Shown: positions 28,703 through 38,331, counted from the stretch's first letter. The stretch is 64,000 nt of DNA from Gallionella sp. (GCA_023259035.1 JAHFRA010000001.1:1-64000); one strand, 5' to 3'. A program made the numbers and translations. The notes: generated by a model from the sequence alone, not told the origin.

Positions 28703-29296
28703 ATGTTCATCCTGCTATTCATTGTGCTGTGTCTGCCACATTCTGCGCATGCCGAAAAAAACATATTGGTGTTCGGCGACAGTTTATCAGCCGGCTATGG
28801 CATTGCAGTAGAAGAAAGTTGGCCGAGCCTGCTACAGCAGGAATTGGCGCGCAGCCACTCGAAATATCTCGTGGTGAACGCCAGCATCAGCGGCGAGACC
28901 GCGCTGGGCGGACGGCAGCGCATCGCCAAGGCTTTGCAGCAGCACCAACCGGCGATTGTTATTCTGGAACTTGGCGTAAATGACGGGCTGCGTGGTTTCA
29001 GCACGGCGGATATCGAAACCAACCTCGGTGAAATTATTGGGCGGGCAATCCATTCCGGCGCAAAAGTGCTGTTGGTCGGCATGAAGCTGCCACCGAATTA
29101 CGGCGAGCCTTACATCACCCAATTTCAGAATGTGTATCAAAGACTGGCGGAAAAATTTCACGTCAGGCTGTTGCCGTTCTTTCTTGCAGATCTTGCACCC
29201 GAACAATTTCAGGCCGATAACCTGCATCCCACCAGGGAAGCACAACCGCAGATTATGCGGAAAGTGTTGAAAGAACTTAAGCCGCTGCTGCGCTAG
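28703..29296 (+). CDS. tesA: GDSL-family acyl-CoA thioesterase/arylesterase TesA
   Basis: TesA is a periplasmic SGNH-hydrolase. The product has a signal peptide (MFILLFIVLCLPHSAHA), the block I serine motif VFGDSLSAGYG, the GVND motif and the catalytic Asp-His pair (DNLHPT). The ATG at 28703 puts the signal peptide at the N-terminus; ATG 28691 adds four residues. The frame is open from 28403, but that upstream part is made of dispersed repeats and is not expected to be translated. It is divergent from ybbA. Confidence 0.88.
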   Translation: MFILLFIVLCLPHSAHAEKNILVFGDSLSAGYGIAVEESWPSLLQQELARSHSKYLVVNASISGETALGGRQRIAKALQQHQPAIVILELGVNDGLRGFSTADIETNLGEIIGRAIHSGAKVLLVGMKLPPNYGEPYITQFQNVYQRLAEKFHVRLLPFFLADLAPEQFQADNLHPTREAQPQIMRKVLKELKPLLR

Positions 29297-29322
29297 GAAA
29301 CCCTCTCCTCAATCCTCTGAAT

Positions 29323-29378
29323 GAAACAACTAGCCATTCGACCAGGCCGCAAAAGACCGCAGCCAAGTCGCCGGTTAT
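29323..29378 (+). repeat. Dispersed repeat family 2, copy downstream of tesA
   Basis: The copy starts GAAACAACTAGCCATTCGAC, has the central hairpin CCGC/GC around an A-rich loop and ends AAGTCGCCGGTTAT. It lies in the 226-base gap between tesA and nnrS, in which no gene is seen. Confidence 0.75.
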
Positions 29379-29522
29379 CCCGCTAGCAAAAGCTGGAACA
29401 AAAAACGTTGCAACTCGTGTTTGTTATAGCTGCGTAATGGTTGTGCAATCCGGTTCCAGAGCCGCTTTTGGGAGATAATACGAACAGCCCCTTCGCTAAC
29501 ACTCCATCAGCCCAGCCAGAAC

Positions 29523-30743
29523 ATGAACAATAGTGATGACGACACTCGGCAGACGCCAACAACACAACAAAAATTCAAGATAAATCTACCAATACATCCG
29601 CTCTGGTTGGTGGGCTTTCGTCCGTTTTTTGGATTGGCGTGCATATCCGGATTGAGTCTGCCGGTTTTGTGGGTTTTGTTTTTTTCGGGTGTCATTGCAG
29701 CGCCAGTGAGCTCGTTTTCCATGGTTCAGTGGCACGCCCACGAGATGTTCTTCGGTTTCGGTTGGGCTGTTCTCGGCGGATTCCTGCTGACCTCAACCAA
29801 GAACTGGGTGAAGATCCGCGGCTATCATGGTTATCCGCTAATGCTTCTGGTTGCTGCCTGGCTTGTGGAACGGTTTGGCATGTGGTTTGAAGGTGTTTGG
29901 CCGCCACTGTTGTTTCGGATTTCAAACAACCTGTTCCTGGGCACTATCGTTGTGATGCTGTTGCGGACATTAATTCGAAACCGCAAGGATGACACCTACC
30001 GCAACGACAACTATTTTTTCCTCCTGATACTTCCGGTTTTTTTGGTGGCGAAGAATCTGATGCTAAGCCAGGATTACTTTTACATTGGTGTGAGCATGGC
30101 GGTGGGACTGTTCCGGATGGCGTTTCTGGTGATGCTTGAGCGAACGCTGGCCCAGTTCATGAAGAGTGTGTTCAATGTTTCAATCCTGAGCAACCCCGTG
30201 TTGAACAAGACGATCAAGATTCTCGGGCTGTTGCTGGTATTTGAAAGTCTGATGCCGCCGCAGCTATCGGGCTGGATCGCGCTGTTGCTCGCGTTTCTGC
30301 TGTTTGGCAGACTTGTTTTCTGGAAGCCACAAATTGCCATGCAACGGCTCGATATCGGGATCATGTATCTGGGTTGTCTCGCGATCATCGTGCAACTACT
30401 GATTGAATTTCTCAGGCATGTTGTTCATCCCGAATGGGCATTATCAGTATCCGTCCACGTCTTCACCTTCGGCGTGATAGGGCTGATCGTTCCCGGCATG
30501 CTGATCAGAATATCGAAGGGACACACGGGCAGAAAAGTAGTCTTCGATGCGGCCGACAAATTCGTACTGTGGATAATGATCTTGGCCTTTGTGTTCCGCG
30601 TCATTGCACCGCAGGTCTTCCCTTCCAGTTACGTGAGCTGGATTTACCTTGCGGCATCGTGCTGGTTTGTCTGCTTTACGATACTCGCGTGGCGGTATAT
30701 TCCCTTCCTCATGCAGCCACGGGTTGATGGCAAGGAGCATTGA
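29523..30743 (+). CDS. nnrS: NnrS family membrane haem/copper protein
   Basis: NnrS is a polytopic haem- and copper-containing membrane protein linked to nitric oxide stress and denitrification. The 406-residue protein has about 12 hydrophobic segments and the conserved motifs HPLWLVGFRPFF, WHAHEMFFGF, HVFTFGVIGLIVPGMLIRIS and SKGHTGR, whose histidines are likely metal ligands. No denitrification gene is adjacent, and no FNR- or NsrR-type site was seen upstream. Confidence 0.9.
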   Translation: MNNSDDDTRQTPTTQQKFKINLPIHPLWLVGFRPFFGLACISGLSLPVLWVLFFSGVIAAPVSSFSMVQWHAHEMFFGFGWAVLGGFLLTSTKNWVKIRGYHGYPLMLLVAAWLVERFGMWFEGVWPPLLFRISNNLFLGTIVVMLLRTLIRNRKDDTYRNDNYFFLLILPVFLVAKNLMLSQDYFYIGVSMAVGLFRMAFLVMLERTLAQFMKSVFNVSILSNPVLNKTIKILGLLLVFESLMPPQLSGWIALLLAFLLFGRLVFWKPQIAMQRLDIGIMYLGCLAIIVQLLIEFLRHVVHPEWALSVSVHVFTFGVIGLIVPGMLIRISKGHTGRKVVFDAADKFVLWIMILAFVFRVIAPQVFPSSYVSWIYLAASCWFVCFTILAWRYIPFLMQPRVDGKEH

Positions 30744-30771
30744 GCTGTGAACAGCAGAATCTGCCCCCCAT

Positions 30772-31602
30772 TTACTTTTGACATTTTGCACAATAAAAAC
30801 TGGATCGCTGCCCTTGCCTGAGTTGCTTGATGAGTGAGCCACAACGACGGCATGGCTCGCTGCCGCGTCCGTATACCCAGTGGTGCTGCTGGAAGTGGCC
30901 GTGCTGCCCTGATGCGCTTACGAAATCGCGCAGGCTGCTGCCGCCATGCTGGATGGCCTCGTTGAGCGTGTCACGGATTGCCGTAACCAGTTTGGCGCAA
31001 CGCGGCAGGCTGAGTTTTCCGGCGGCGAGTTGTGGCCTGATTCCGGCGCGGAACAGAGCCTCGTTGGCGTAGATATTCCCCACGCCGACTACGACGTGGC
31101 TATCCATGATGAACTGCTTGATGGCGATGTTGCGCCCGCGCGAGGCTTGATAGAGATACCGCGCATCAAAGCCATTTCCTCCAGATTGATCTGGCAGCGG
31201 TTCGGGGCCCAGTGTGGCAAGCAGCGGGTGAGTGTGCACATCACCGCCATGCCACAACACCGCACCGAAGCGGCGCGGGTCGCACAAGCGCATCAACGTG
31301 CCATTGTTTAACACCAAATCGAAGTGGTCGTGCTTTTCTGGCGGTGTGCTCTCAGGCAGGATGCGCAAGCTACCGGACATGCCAAGGTGCAGGATCAGCG
31401 TGCCATGATCGAATTCAGCCAGCAGATATTTGCCACGCCGCTTGAACGAGCGGATGGCCTGTCCGCGCAACAACTTCGGCAGACTCCTCGGAATCGGCCA
31501 GCGCAGCCTGGCGTTGCGGATGACGGCATCCGCGATGGTCAGTCCGGTGAGACGAGCGGCCAAGCCGCGCCGCGTGATTTCTACTTCGGGTAGTTCAGGC
31601 AT
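30772..31602 (-). CDS. mutM: Formamidopyrimidine-DNA glycosylase (Fpg/MutM)
   Basis: This base-excision repair enzyme removes 8-oxoguanine and formamidopyrimidines. The N-terminus MPELPEVE supplies the catalytic proline and glutamate. The helix-two-turn-helix (GVGNIYANEALFRAGI) and C-terminal zinc finger (CRRCG with a distal YCAKC) are intact. The length (276 aa) is normal. Confidence 0.96.
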   Translation of the reverse strand: MPELPEVEITRRGLAARLTGLTIADAVIRNARLRWPIPRSLPKLLRGQAIRSFKRRGKYLLAEFDHGTLILHLGMSGSLRILPESTPPEKHDHFDLVLNNGTLMRLCDPRRFGAVLWHGGDVHTHPLLATLGPEPLPDQSGGNGFDARYLYQASRGRNIAIKQFIMDSHVVVGVGNIYANEALFRAGIRPQLAAGKLSLPRCAKLVTAIRDTLNEAIQHGGSSLRDFVSASGQHGHFQQHHWVYGRGSEPCRRCGSLIKQLRQGQRSSFYCAKCQK

Positions 31603-31737
31603 AGGGGTTTTCTCTGTTGATTGTCATTCTGCAAACCCATCGCTTTCCTAGCAACCACACGATTTTGAAGCGTATCGGCTCACACCACACCACTCGACTG
31701 CCGCAGGTCTCGCAGTGTTTCCCGTGCTGCTTCAAAG

Positions 31738-32313
31738 TCAAACCGGATAATCTGCCTGGCGAATTCTTCGTAGCGCTAACCATAAGCTGCACTCAGTAGA
31801 GCGGTGCGGGCCTGGAATAGCACGATAGCTAGTGACAACACTTTTTTTATTTTCAACTTCAAGACTGTTGATTTCGATTTCTTCGAGATTATTGATAAAC
31901 GCCAATTTGAGGCGATCTACCCAGCCCACTCCAAGACCGGCTCCGATCAATGCCAATTTGTCCACAATCTGTTCGGCAGTCGCTTGTATGAGGTCATACT
32001 GGATTTCGATTTTGTCTCCCTCAATGCAAACCTCATGTATTCCCATCATTTCGAGTAGTGCATGTTTTACTTGCTCAGCCTGTAACGCATCAAGCGGTGC
32101 CGATAGCAAAAGGCGGCGGCGCTTGATGACTTGTTTCCCCTCCTGAGCAGGTGCTTTGCGCCCGGGAAATCCAATATATAAATGCGGGTTCGTCAGAAAC
32201 CGCTCCTTGCTCTGGGCCGAACAAAATGCGTAATGGCCGCCCGCGTATTCTGTGGCAAACGAGGTAGATGGGACTTGCATTTGGCAAACGTAGTCTTTGA
32301 CTGTTTCGTTCAT
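31738..32313 (-). CDS. YHS (TRASH-like) and degenerate HMA domain protein
   Basis: Residues ~8-48 form a YHS metal-binding domain (VCQMQV, YAFCSAQSKERFLTNPHLYI). Residues ~67-125 have the beta-alpha-beta spacing of a heavy-metal-associated domain but lack the CxxC pair (SAPLDALQAEQVKHALLEM). It is the last gene of the minus-strand copper island and may be a metal chaperone or sensor. The final ~35 residues look unlike the rest. Confidence 0.6.
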   Translation of the reverse strand: MNETVKDYVCQMQVPSTSFATEYAGGHYAFCSAQSKERFLTNPHLYIGFPGRKAPAQEGKQVIKRRRLLLSAPLDALQAEQVKHALLEMMGIHEVCIEGDKIEIQYDLIQATAEQIVDKLALIGAGLGVGWVDRLKLAFINNLEEIEINSLEVENKKSVVTSYRAIPGPHRSTECSLWLALRRIRQADYPV

Positions 32314-32356
32314 GATGACTCTCCTTTAATGTAATTCAACACGCTGCAAATTCCAA

Positions 32357-32560
32357 TCAGCCACCTTGCTGGATAGACGGGCAAGGAGTTGTGCCATAAG
32401 AACAGAAAACACAACAATCCCCTTTCTTTGGCTTGAGCAACACACCGCACGCACTGCATTTGTAGAACCACAGGCAAGTGTCTGTTGGCATGGTTTCCGC
32501 TTGTTTATGCCCGCACTCCGGGCATGTGATTGTTGATTCGAGAATAATTTTCTCACTCAT
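32357..32560 (-). CDS. Small cysteine-rich GDCCVFCSYG protein
   Basis: The 67-residue product contains CPECG, CSACG, GDCCVFCSYG and a final CP, enough for one or two zinc- or copper-binding knuckles. I recall small proteins with this motif from metal-resistance loci, without known function. It is preceded by the isoprenylcysteine-methyltransferase-like gene on the same strand. Confidence 0.7.
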   Translation of the reverse strand: MSEKIILESTITCPECGHKQAETMPTDTCLWFYKCSACGVLLKPKKGDCCVFCSYGTTPCPSIQQGG

Positions 32561-32577
32561 GAAACACCTCGGACGAG

Positions 32578-33201
32578 CTACGGAATAAATCTCGGGATAC
32601 GAGCAGCATACTCGCGCCAGCGTTCACCGAACTCCGCCTCGGAATCCCGCTCCTCGGCGCATGCCAGCCGCACGTACATCCAGACCAATACCGGAAACAT
32701 CAGCAGCGTCAAAATGGTCGGCCACTGCAACAGGAAGCCGAACATGATGAGTACGAAAGCATCGTACTGGGGATGGCGCACTTTGGCGTAAGGCCCGGTG
32801 GTTGCCAGGCCATGCCTGCGTTGCGCCTGGTAGAGCACTTTCCATGCGGATGAAAGCAGGATGAACCCGCCGCCGATGAATACGAAACTCAGCAGGTGCA
32901 ATGGGTCAACATGCGGGTCGCTTTTCCAGCCGAACAGGGTATGCCACAGGTGTCCGGCGTCGTGGGAAAAAACATCCACTCCCGCATAACGGCTTTGCAG
33001 CCAGCCGGATAGCAGGTAAATCGTCAGCGGGAAACCATACATCTCGGCGAACAGTGCCACGATGAAAGCGGAAAACGCGCTGAACGAGCGCCAGTCGCGG
33101 GGCGATTTCGGCTTGGTGAAGCTGAACGCAAAAATGATAAACACCGCAGAGTTGATAATGACCAAAGGCCACAAGCCATAAGCAGGAGCATCCGTATTCA
33201 T
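32578..33201 (-). CDS. Isoprenylcysteine carboxyl methyltransferase-like membrane protein
   Basis: The 207-residue protein has about five membrane helices and the SAM-binding C-terminal pattern of the ICMT/PEMT family: GLATTGPYAKVRHPQY and CAEERDSEAEFGERWREYAARIPRFIP. Bacterial members often accompany copper/silver efflux genes with unknown substrates. It overlaps the upstream small membrane gene by 4 bases. Confidence 0.8.
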   Translation of the reverse strand: MNTDAPAYGLWPLVIINSAVFIIFAFSFTKPKSPRDWRSFSAFSAFIVALFAEMYGFPLTIYLLSGWLQSRYAGVDVFSHDAGHLWHTLFGWKSDPHVDPLHLLSFVFIGGGFILLSSAWKVLYQAQRRHGLATTGPYAKVRHPQYDAFVLIMFGFLLQWPTILTLLMFPVLVWMYVRLACAEERDSEAEFGERWREYAARIPRFIP

Positions 33202-33431
33202 TTCTGCTCTCCTTCGGACGAGCCATGATGATGCGCATGCTGTCCGTCGTCACCATGGCCGTGGTGCATGAACAGATGCATCAACGGGCAGGCCAGCAAA
33301 AACAGGTAAGGCAATATTCCCAGCACATGAGCACGGTGCTCGGTAAAAAGCAGGAACACGGCTATTGCGAGAAAACCGTAGAACACCCAGCGCCCTCTGG
33401 AAAGATGCTGTATTTCGTGTGGATCAGACAT
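33198..33431 (-). CDS. Small His-rich membrane protein (DUF2933-like)
   Basis: The 77-residue protein has two hydrophobic segments (WVFYGFLAIAVFLLF; LGILPYLFLLACPLMHLFM) and a His-rich tail (HHGHGDDGQHAHHHG). This fits the DUF2933 group of small inner-membrane proteins found with copper genes. The tail could bind copper. Confidence 0.7.
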   Translation of the reverse strand: MSDPHEIQHLSRGRWVFYGFLAIAVFLLFTEHRAHVLGILPYLFLLACPLMHLFMHHGHGDDGQHAHHHGSSEGEQK

Positions 33432-33472
33432 AGCTACCTCCTTGAAGTTTGGTGTGGCACGGCTATGACGTA

Positions 33473-33712
33473 TTAGCCTCCCAAGTCGCGCTTCTTCTGC
33501 TCAAATTCCTCGCGCCCGATCTCGCCCCGTGCGTAGCGCTCTTTCAGTATGTCGAGCGCGGACTTCTCACGCTCGCGCTTCCCGCAAGCGCCGGAACCCC
33601 AGAAGCATTTCACCAGCATCACGATGCCCGCAATCAGCAGCCCCCAGAACAGCAGCATACCCAACCCCATGCCGCCCCAACCCCAGCCGTAGCCATCCAT
33701 ATGTCCCCACAT
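33473..33712 (-). CDS. SHOCT domain small membrane protein
   Basis: The 79-residue protein has a Gly/Trp/Met-rich N-terminus, one transmembrane helix (MLLFWGLLIAGIVMLVKCF) and a C-terminal SHOCT motif (ALDILKERYARGEIGREEFEQ). Such proteins commonly follow copper ATPase genes, as here. The function is unknown. Confidence 0.8.
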   Translation of the reverse strand: MWGHMDGYGWGWGGMGLGMLLFWGLLIAGIVMLVKCFWGSGACGKREREKSALDILKERYARGEIGREEFEQKKRDLGG

Positions 33713-33749
33713 TTCGCTCTCCTTTATATGCCCGATTGATAAAGCGCGA

Positions 33750-36140
33750 CTAAAGCCGTACGCGGTTAAGCCGCAGTGCGTTGGAAATTACCGACACCGA
33801 ACTGAAGCTCATCGCCGCCGCCGCGATGATGGGAGAAAGCAGCAAGCCGAAGAACGGGTACAGCACACCCGCCGCAATCGGGATGCCCAGCACGTTGTAG
33901 ATGAAGGCGAAGAACAGGTTCTGCCGGATGTTGCGCATCGTGGCGCGACTCAGGCGCAGCGCGCGCACGATGCCGCGCAGATCGCCCTTGACCAAAGTGA
34001 CACCCGCGCTTTCCATCGCCACGTCGGTGCCGGTGCCCATCGCGATGCCGACTTGCGCCTGCGCCAATGCAGGGGCGTCGTTGATGCCGTCGCCCGCCAT
34101 CGCCACGATGCGCCCTTGCGCTTGCAGTTGTTTGACGATGCTGGCCTTCTGTTCCGGCAGCACTTCCGCCTCGACACGGTCTATACCCAGCTTGCTCGCC
34201 ACCGCCACCGCCGTGATGCGGTTATCGCCGGTAAGCATGATGACCTGCACGCCTTCTTCGTGCAAAGCGCGGATGGCTTCCGCCGTAGACTCTTTGACCG
34301 GGTCGGCCACGCCGATCAGCCCGGCAGCCCTGCCGTCGATTGCCAGCAGCATCACCGTCTGGCCATCGCTACGCAACGTTTCGGCACATGCCGGCAAGTC
34401 GCCTGCATCGAGGTGCAATTCTTCAAACAGTTTGAAGTTGCCCAGCGCGACCACTCGACCTTCGACGGTTCCCGTCACGCCCTTGCCGGTGAACGAATGG
34501 AAATCGTTGACTGCCGCGAGCGTCAACTTTTTTTCCTGCGCGCCGTTCACGATCGCCGCTGCCAGCGGATGCTCGCTGGCGCGTTCGAGGCTCGCGCCCA
34601 GCCGCAGCACCTCGCCTTCGTCGAATCCGGCGAGTGGAATAACCGAGGTCAGTTTCGGTTTGCCTTCAGTCAATGTGCCGGTCTTGTCCACCACCAGCGT
34701 ATTGACCTTCTCCATGATCTCCAGCGCCTCGGCATTCTTGATCAGCACACCGGCCAATGCGCCGCGCCCGGTGCCCACCATGATCGACATCGGCGTGGCC
34801 AGACCCAGCGCGCAAGGGCAGGCGATGATCAGCACTGCCACGGCATTGACCACAGCGTGCGTCAGACGCGGCTCAGGCCCCCAGATGCCCCAGATCGCCA
34901 GTGTAGCGAGTGCAACTCCTATCACCACTGGAACAAAATAACCTGCTGTGACATCCGCCAGCCGCTGGATCGGCGCGCGCGAACGCTGCGCCTCGCTCAC
35001 CATGTGCACGATCTGCGCGAGCAGCGTGTCGGCACCGACACGCTCCGCGCGCATCAACAAACTGCCCGTGCCATTCACCGTCGCGCCGATCAACCGCGCG
35101 CCAGCGGTTTTTTCCACCGGGATGGATTCGCCGGTAACCATGGATTCATCCAATGAACTCGCGCCCTCCAGCACCACGCCGTCCACCGGCACCTTCTCGC
35201 CGGGCCGCACGCGCAGCACATCATTCGGCTGCACCTGCTCCAACGGAATATCTTCTTCGTTACCATTGGCGCGCACGATGCGTGCGCTCTTGGGCGCAAG
35301 ACCCAGCAACAGCTTGATCGCCGCGCTGGTCTGGCTGCGCGCGCGCAGCTCCATCACCTGCCCGAGCAGCACCAGCGCAATGATCACCGCAGCAGCCTCA
35401 AAATAAACCGGCACCGTCCCCATCATGCTGCGCATCGCGGGCGGAAATATTCCGGGCAACAGCATCGCCACCACGCTGTAACTCCACGCCACGCCAACAC
35501 CTAGAGAAATCAGCGTAAACATATTCAGATGCCGATTAACCAGCGAAGCCCAGCCACGCTGAAAGATCGGCCAGCCGCCCCACAGCACCGCCGGGGTAGC
35601 CAGCGCGAATTCAAGCCATTGCAGCGCCGTCATCGAAATGGATTCCGGCATCGCTTGCGGCAATAGATCAGTGCCCATCGCCATCACGAACACCGGCAAG
35701 GCCAGCGCCGCGCTCACCCAGAAGCGCCGCGTCATATCGCGCAATTCCGCATCGTCTTCCACCGGGGCGTTGCGCGGTTCCAATGCCATGCCGCAGATCG
35801 GACAACTGCCCGGCTCGCTGCGCACCACTTCGGGATGCATCGGGCACGTATATTCGACTGCTCCCTGAGCCGGCGGAGATTCCGGCTCCAGCGCCATGCC
35901 GCACTTCGGACAGCTTCCCGGCGCAGGCTGGCGGATTTCCGGGTGCATCGGGCAGGTGTACATCACACCGCTGCGTGCAGCAGCAGGCTGCGCCAGAAGC
36001 CGGTTGATGTAATCCGCAGGAGAAGCCCGAAACTTGGCCAGGCACTTGGCGCTGCAGAAACGATACTCGACGTCGCGATATTCGCAGCGGTGCGGAGATT
36101 CCGATTTCACCGTCATGCCACACACTGGATCAGTTGCCAT
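33750..36140 (-). CDS. copA: Copper/silver-exporting P1B-type ATPase with YHS and two heavy-metal-binding domains
   Basis: The 796-residue pump moves Cu+ or Ag+ out of the cytoplasm. Instead of classic HMA domains, the N-terminus has a YHS domain (DPVCGMTV) and two YTCPMHPE...CGMALEP modules at ~60-86 and ~94-120. The core has the transport motif CPC (~residue 440), DKTGT (~484), TGDN and [10 protein letters not shown] (~680). It belongs to the copper island and stands about 50 bases after the frameshifted exported-protein gene. The symbol is by function; silver preference is possible. Confidence 0.92.
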   Translation of the reverse strand: MATDPVCGMTVKSESPHRCEYRDVEYRFCSAKCLAKFRASPADYINRLLAQPAAARSGVMYTCPMHPEIRQPAPGSCPKCGMALEPESPPAQGAVEYTCPMHPEVVRSEPGSCPICGMALEPRNAPVEDDAELRDMTRRFWVSAALALPVFVMAMGTDLLPQAMPESISMTALQWLEFALATPAVLWGGWPIFQRGWASLVNRHLNMFTLISLGVGVAWSYSVVAMLLPGIFPPAMRSMMGTVPVYFEAAAVIIALVLLGQVMELRARSQTSAAIKLLLGLAPKSARIVRANGNEEDIPLEQVQPNDVLRVRPGEKVPVDGVVLEGASSLDESMVTGESIPVEKTAGARLIGATVNGTGSLLMRAERVGADTLLAQIVHMVSEAQRSRAPIQRLADVTAGYFVPVVIGVALATLAIWGIWGPEPRLTHAVVNAVAVLIIACPCALGLATPMSIMVGTGRGALAGVLIKNAEALEIMEKVNTLVVDKTGTLTEGKPKLTSVIPLAGFDEGEVLRLGASLERASEHPLAAAIVNGAQEKKLTLAAVNDFHSFTGKGVTGTVEGRVVALGNFKLFEELHLDAGDLPACAETLRSDGQTVMLLAIDGRAAGLIGVADPVKESTAEAIRALHEEGVQVIMLTGDNRITAVAVASKLGIDRVEAEVLPEQKASIVKQLQAQGRIVAMAGDGINDAPALAQAQVGIAMGTGTDVAMESAGVTLVKGDLRGIVRALRLSRATMRNIRQNLFFAFIYNVLGIPIAAGVLYPFFGLLLSPIIAAAAMSFSSVSVISNALRLNRVRL

Positions 36141-36192
36141 TTCGTGCTCCTTTCAGGTGGTAGAAAAAATTATGCCGCGTAATCTCAGCTAC

Positions 36193-36632
36193 TCACTTCA
36201 GCAACCATTTGAAACTTCTTGGAGATGGGTCGCCCGCCAGGCGTATTTGCAGTTCCATTGCCATCGGCTGCGGGGCAATCACCTTGAAGCGCAATTTGCC
36301 CTTGCGGTGATGCCCCCCGGTGGCGCACCTTCCCAGCCCAAGGGCAGGTATTGCTTGCCATCCGCAATCAGTACCGAAGATTTGGCCAGATCATCGTTCA
36401 AAGTCTTGGTATGGGTTTCCAGTACCACCTCAAAATCCCATGTTCTCGCTTCGTTCTGAATTTTTTGCAATGTGGCCGTAACTTTTATTTCCCGCTCATT
36501 GCTTACTTGCGGCGCATACCCGGACTCCGCCGCGTCGCTCACCGCAATGATCCTGACAACTCCGAGACCATCGGCGCAGGAAAAAGCGGCCAGTGCCGCA
36601 ACAGCCAAACCGATCAAGAATTGTTTACGCAT
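36193..36632 (-). pseudogene. Exported protein of the copper island, frameshifted at a C6/G6 tract
   Basis: The first frame (36632 to 36279) codes for a signal peptide (MRKQFLIGLAVAALAAFSCA) and a domain ending LPLGWEGAPPGG, then reads nonsense to a stop. One extra G in the six-base G tract (36313-36318) would continue as HHRKGKLRFKVIAPQPMA and end at a stop at 36193-36195, giving a product with a natural C-terminus. So this is a one-base deletion, a sequencing error, or a slippage-prone switch. The function is unknown; it overlaps the upstream YHS gene by 19 bases. Confidence 0.7.
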
Positions 36633-37348
36633 TTTTTATGCTCCCTGGTAGCTTGAAGAACCTTCGACGCGACATACAGGATGCCGGCAGCGTTAAAAAC
36701 CAGACCGATCCAGAACAACTCGACCTGGTATTCCGCAACTACGGCGAGAATGCCGGTGACGCCCAGAATGGGCAAAATATTGGCCAGGTAATGGGCGCAG
36801 CAGGAAACCATCGCAGCAGTGGAAGTCGTGCCGGATACCGCAACCACTTTGCCGGACGCGCCATGTTGCCCGACGAGATTTTTGAGGTAAGTATAGAGCC
36901 CGACCTGAATGCCGAAGCCCAACGCAAGGGGCAAGATGAAATACCAGAATGTTGCGAATTGCTCGAGCGCAAAACTCATCCCGGAAATCAGACTCACAAC
37001 ACCAAAATAAATGGCCAGTAATAACACGAATGCTCCGATTCCAAACTGGAGCGGTCTGACGATTCCCGTTGCCGCTGCGACCGGCGATCCTTCCTCAAGA
37101 GCCATGCCGCATTTGGGGCACGAACCGGGAGTGGCCTGACGCACCTCCGGATGCATCGGGCAGGTGTAAATTCCAGTCACCCGAACATCTGCCGCCACGA
37201 CCGGCTTCAGGTACCCAGCGGGGTTTGCCTGAAAATTTTTCAGGCAATGCAGCGAGCAAAAGTAATAGCGCTCGCCCGCATGCTCCACACTATGCCGCGA
37301 CTCGCTGCCAACCTCCATTCCGCATACCGGGTCTGTGGTAATGCTCAT
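36614..37348 (-). CDS. YHS and heavy-metal-binding domain membrane protein
   Basis: The N-terminus repeats the modules of the copper ATPase: YHS (DPVCGMEV, YYFCSLHCLKNF) and YTCPMHPEV...CPKCGMALE. About five membrane helices follow, one containing MVSCCAHYLANILPILG, whose Cys-Cys-His could bind metal. It probably handles Cu/Ag at the membrane. It overlaps the HD-GYP gene by 4 bases (ATGA), so the two are coupled. Confidence 0.75.
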   Translation of the reverse strand: MSITTDPVCGMEVGSESRHSVEHAGERYYFCSLHCLKNFQANPAGYLKPVVAADVRVTGIYTCPMHPEVRQATPGSCPKCGMALEEGSPVAAATGIVRPLQFGIGAFVLLLAIYFGVVSLISGMSFALEQFATFWYFILPLALGFGIQVGLYTYLKNLVGQHGASGKVVAVSGTTSTAAMVSCCAHYLANILPILGVTGILAVVAEYQVELFWIGLVFNAAGILYVASKVLQATREHKKCVNNS

Positions 37349-38025
37349 GGCTTGCTCCTTTCAGGTGCATGAACCGGAAGTTTTGCTTTACCGAAAATAT
37401 TGTAATCATGCGGCTGCATACATTTCGCTGCCACCATTTCGCGCAGTGTAGTCTCTTCGGCCAAAAATGCCTGCACCGCCATCGGATCAAATTGCGTGCC
37501 GCTCATTTTGACGATTTCCGTACGGGCCTGATCGAACGACAGCGCCTTGCGATAAGAACGATCGGAAGTCATCGCATCCAGCGTATCGATTACTGCAAAG
37601 AGTCGCGCTCCCAGAGAAATTTGCTCGCCCTTGAGCCCGCGCGGATAACCGGCTCCATCGAAACGCTCTTCGTGGCTGAGCACGATTTCGGCGGCTTCTT
37701 CCATGCCCGGAATTTGCTCCACAATACGGCGCCCCTTTTCGGGGTGCGTCCTCATTTCTAGCCACTCATCTTCATCGAGCGCGCCCTGCTTCAACAAAAT
37801 TGCATCCGGTATCCCGATCTTGCCTATGTCGTGCAGCAAGGAACCCCAATAAATCTGCCGCAACCGGCCAGTATCAACGGTAAAGCGGCGCGCCAGCACC
37901 ATGGTATGGCAGGCCACGCGTTTGGAGTGGTCGCCGGTTTCATGCTCACGGATATCCAGAGCCTCGGCCAACGCCTCGACGAAGGCCGTATTTGATCGCT
38001 CGAAAATGTCTGCTTCAACATTCAT
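37345..38025 (-). CDS. HD-GYP domain protein, probable c-di-GMP phosphodiesterase
   Basis: The 226-residue protein is essentially one HD-GYP domain: GDHSKRVACH, the HD pair in LLHDIGKIGIPD, HPEKG, and SHEERFDGAGYPRGLKG with the GYP signature. The typical double histidine before the E is S-H here. There is no receiver or sensor domain. Its position within a copper operon, translationally coupled to a metal-binding membrane protein, is unusual. Confidence 0.85.
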   Translation of the reverse strand: MNVEADIFERSNTAFVEALAEALDIREHETGDHSKRVACHTMVLARRFTVDTGRLRQIYWGSLLHDIGKIGIPDAILLKQGALDEDEWLEMRTHPEKGRRIVEQIPGMEEAAEIVLSHEERFDGAGYPRGLKGEQISLGARLFAVIDTLDAMTSDRSYRKALSFDQARTEIVKMSGTQFDPMAVQAFLAEETTLREMVAAKCMQPHDYNIFGKAKLPVHAPERSKP

Positions 38026-38046
38026 GGCGCCATCTCACCCACGCTG

Positions 38047-38331
38047 TTAACTGCAGTTTGGGCATTTGCCCACTAGGTTGTAACAGATGGCAAACACTGC
38101 GCCGCTCAAAAATCCAGTTGCAGTTGCACCAAATAGCCCATAGGCGAATTCACCCAAAGTCCACGGTTTATTGCTCTTGATCAGGGTCATATCCAATCCG
38201 TGAAACCATGCATTCACGAAACTGATCATTCCGTCCTGGAACAGGAAAACGGCCAGCGCGCAAAGCAGGCTGACGGTGCCCGCCGTTAAGGCCAGCGCAC
38301 TGCCCGTGTGCCAAGGATTCAATTTGTTCAT
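38047..38331 (-). CDS. Small membrane protein (DUF5676-like)
   Basis: The 94-residue protein has two hydrophobic segments (ALALTAGTVSLLCALAVFLF; FGATATGFLSGAVFAICYNL), a conserved HGLDMTLI and a C-terminal CPNC. This matches the DUF5676 pattern found in copper/mercury resistance loci. The function is unknown. Confidence 0.7.
   Translation of the reverse strand: MNKLNPWHTGSALALTAGTVSLLCALAVFLFQDGMISFVNAWFHGLDMTLIKSNKPWTLGEFAYGLFGATATGFLSGAVFAICYNLVGKCPNCS

Noticed and set aside
31595-31792. 65-codon minus-strand frame with a CxxC motif between mutM and the YHS gene
   Set aside because: It overlaps the 3' end of the YHS gene and has no ribosome site; the CxxC alone is not enough to call a gene.
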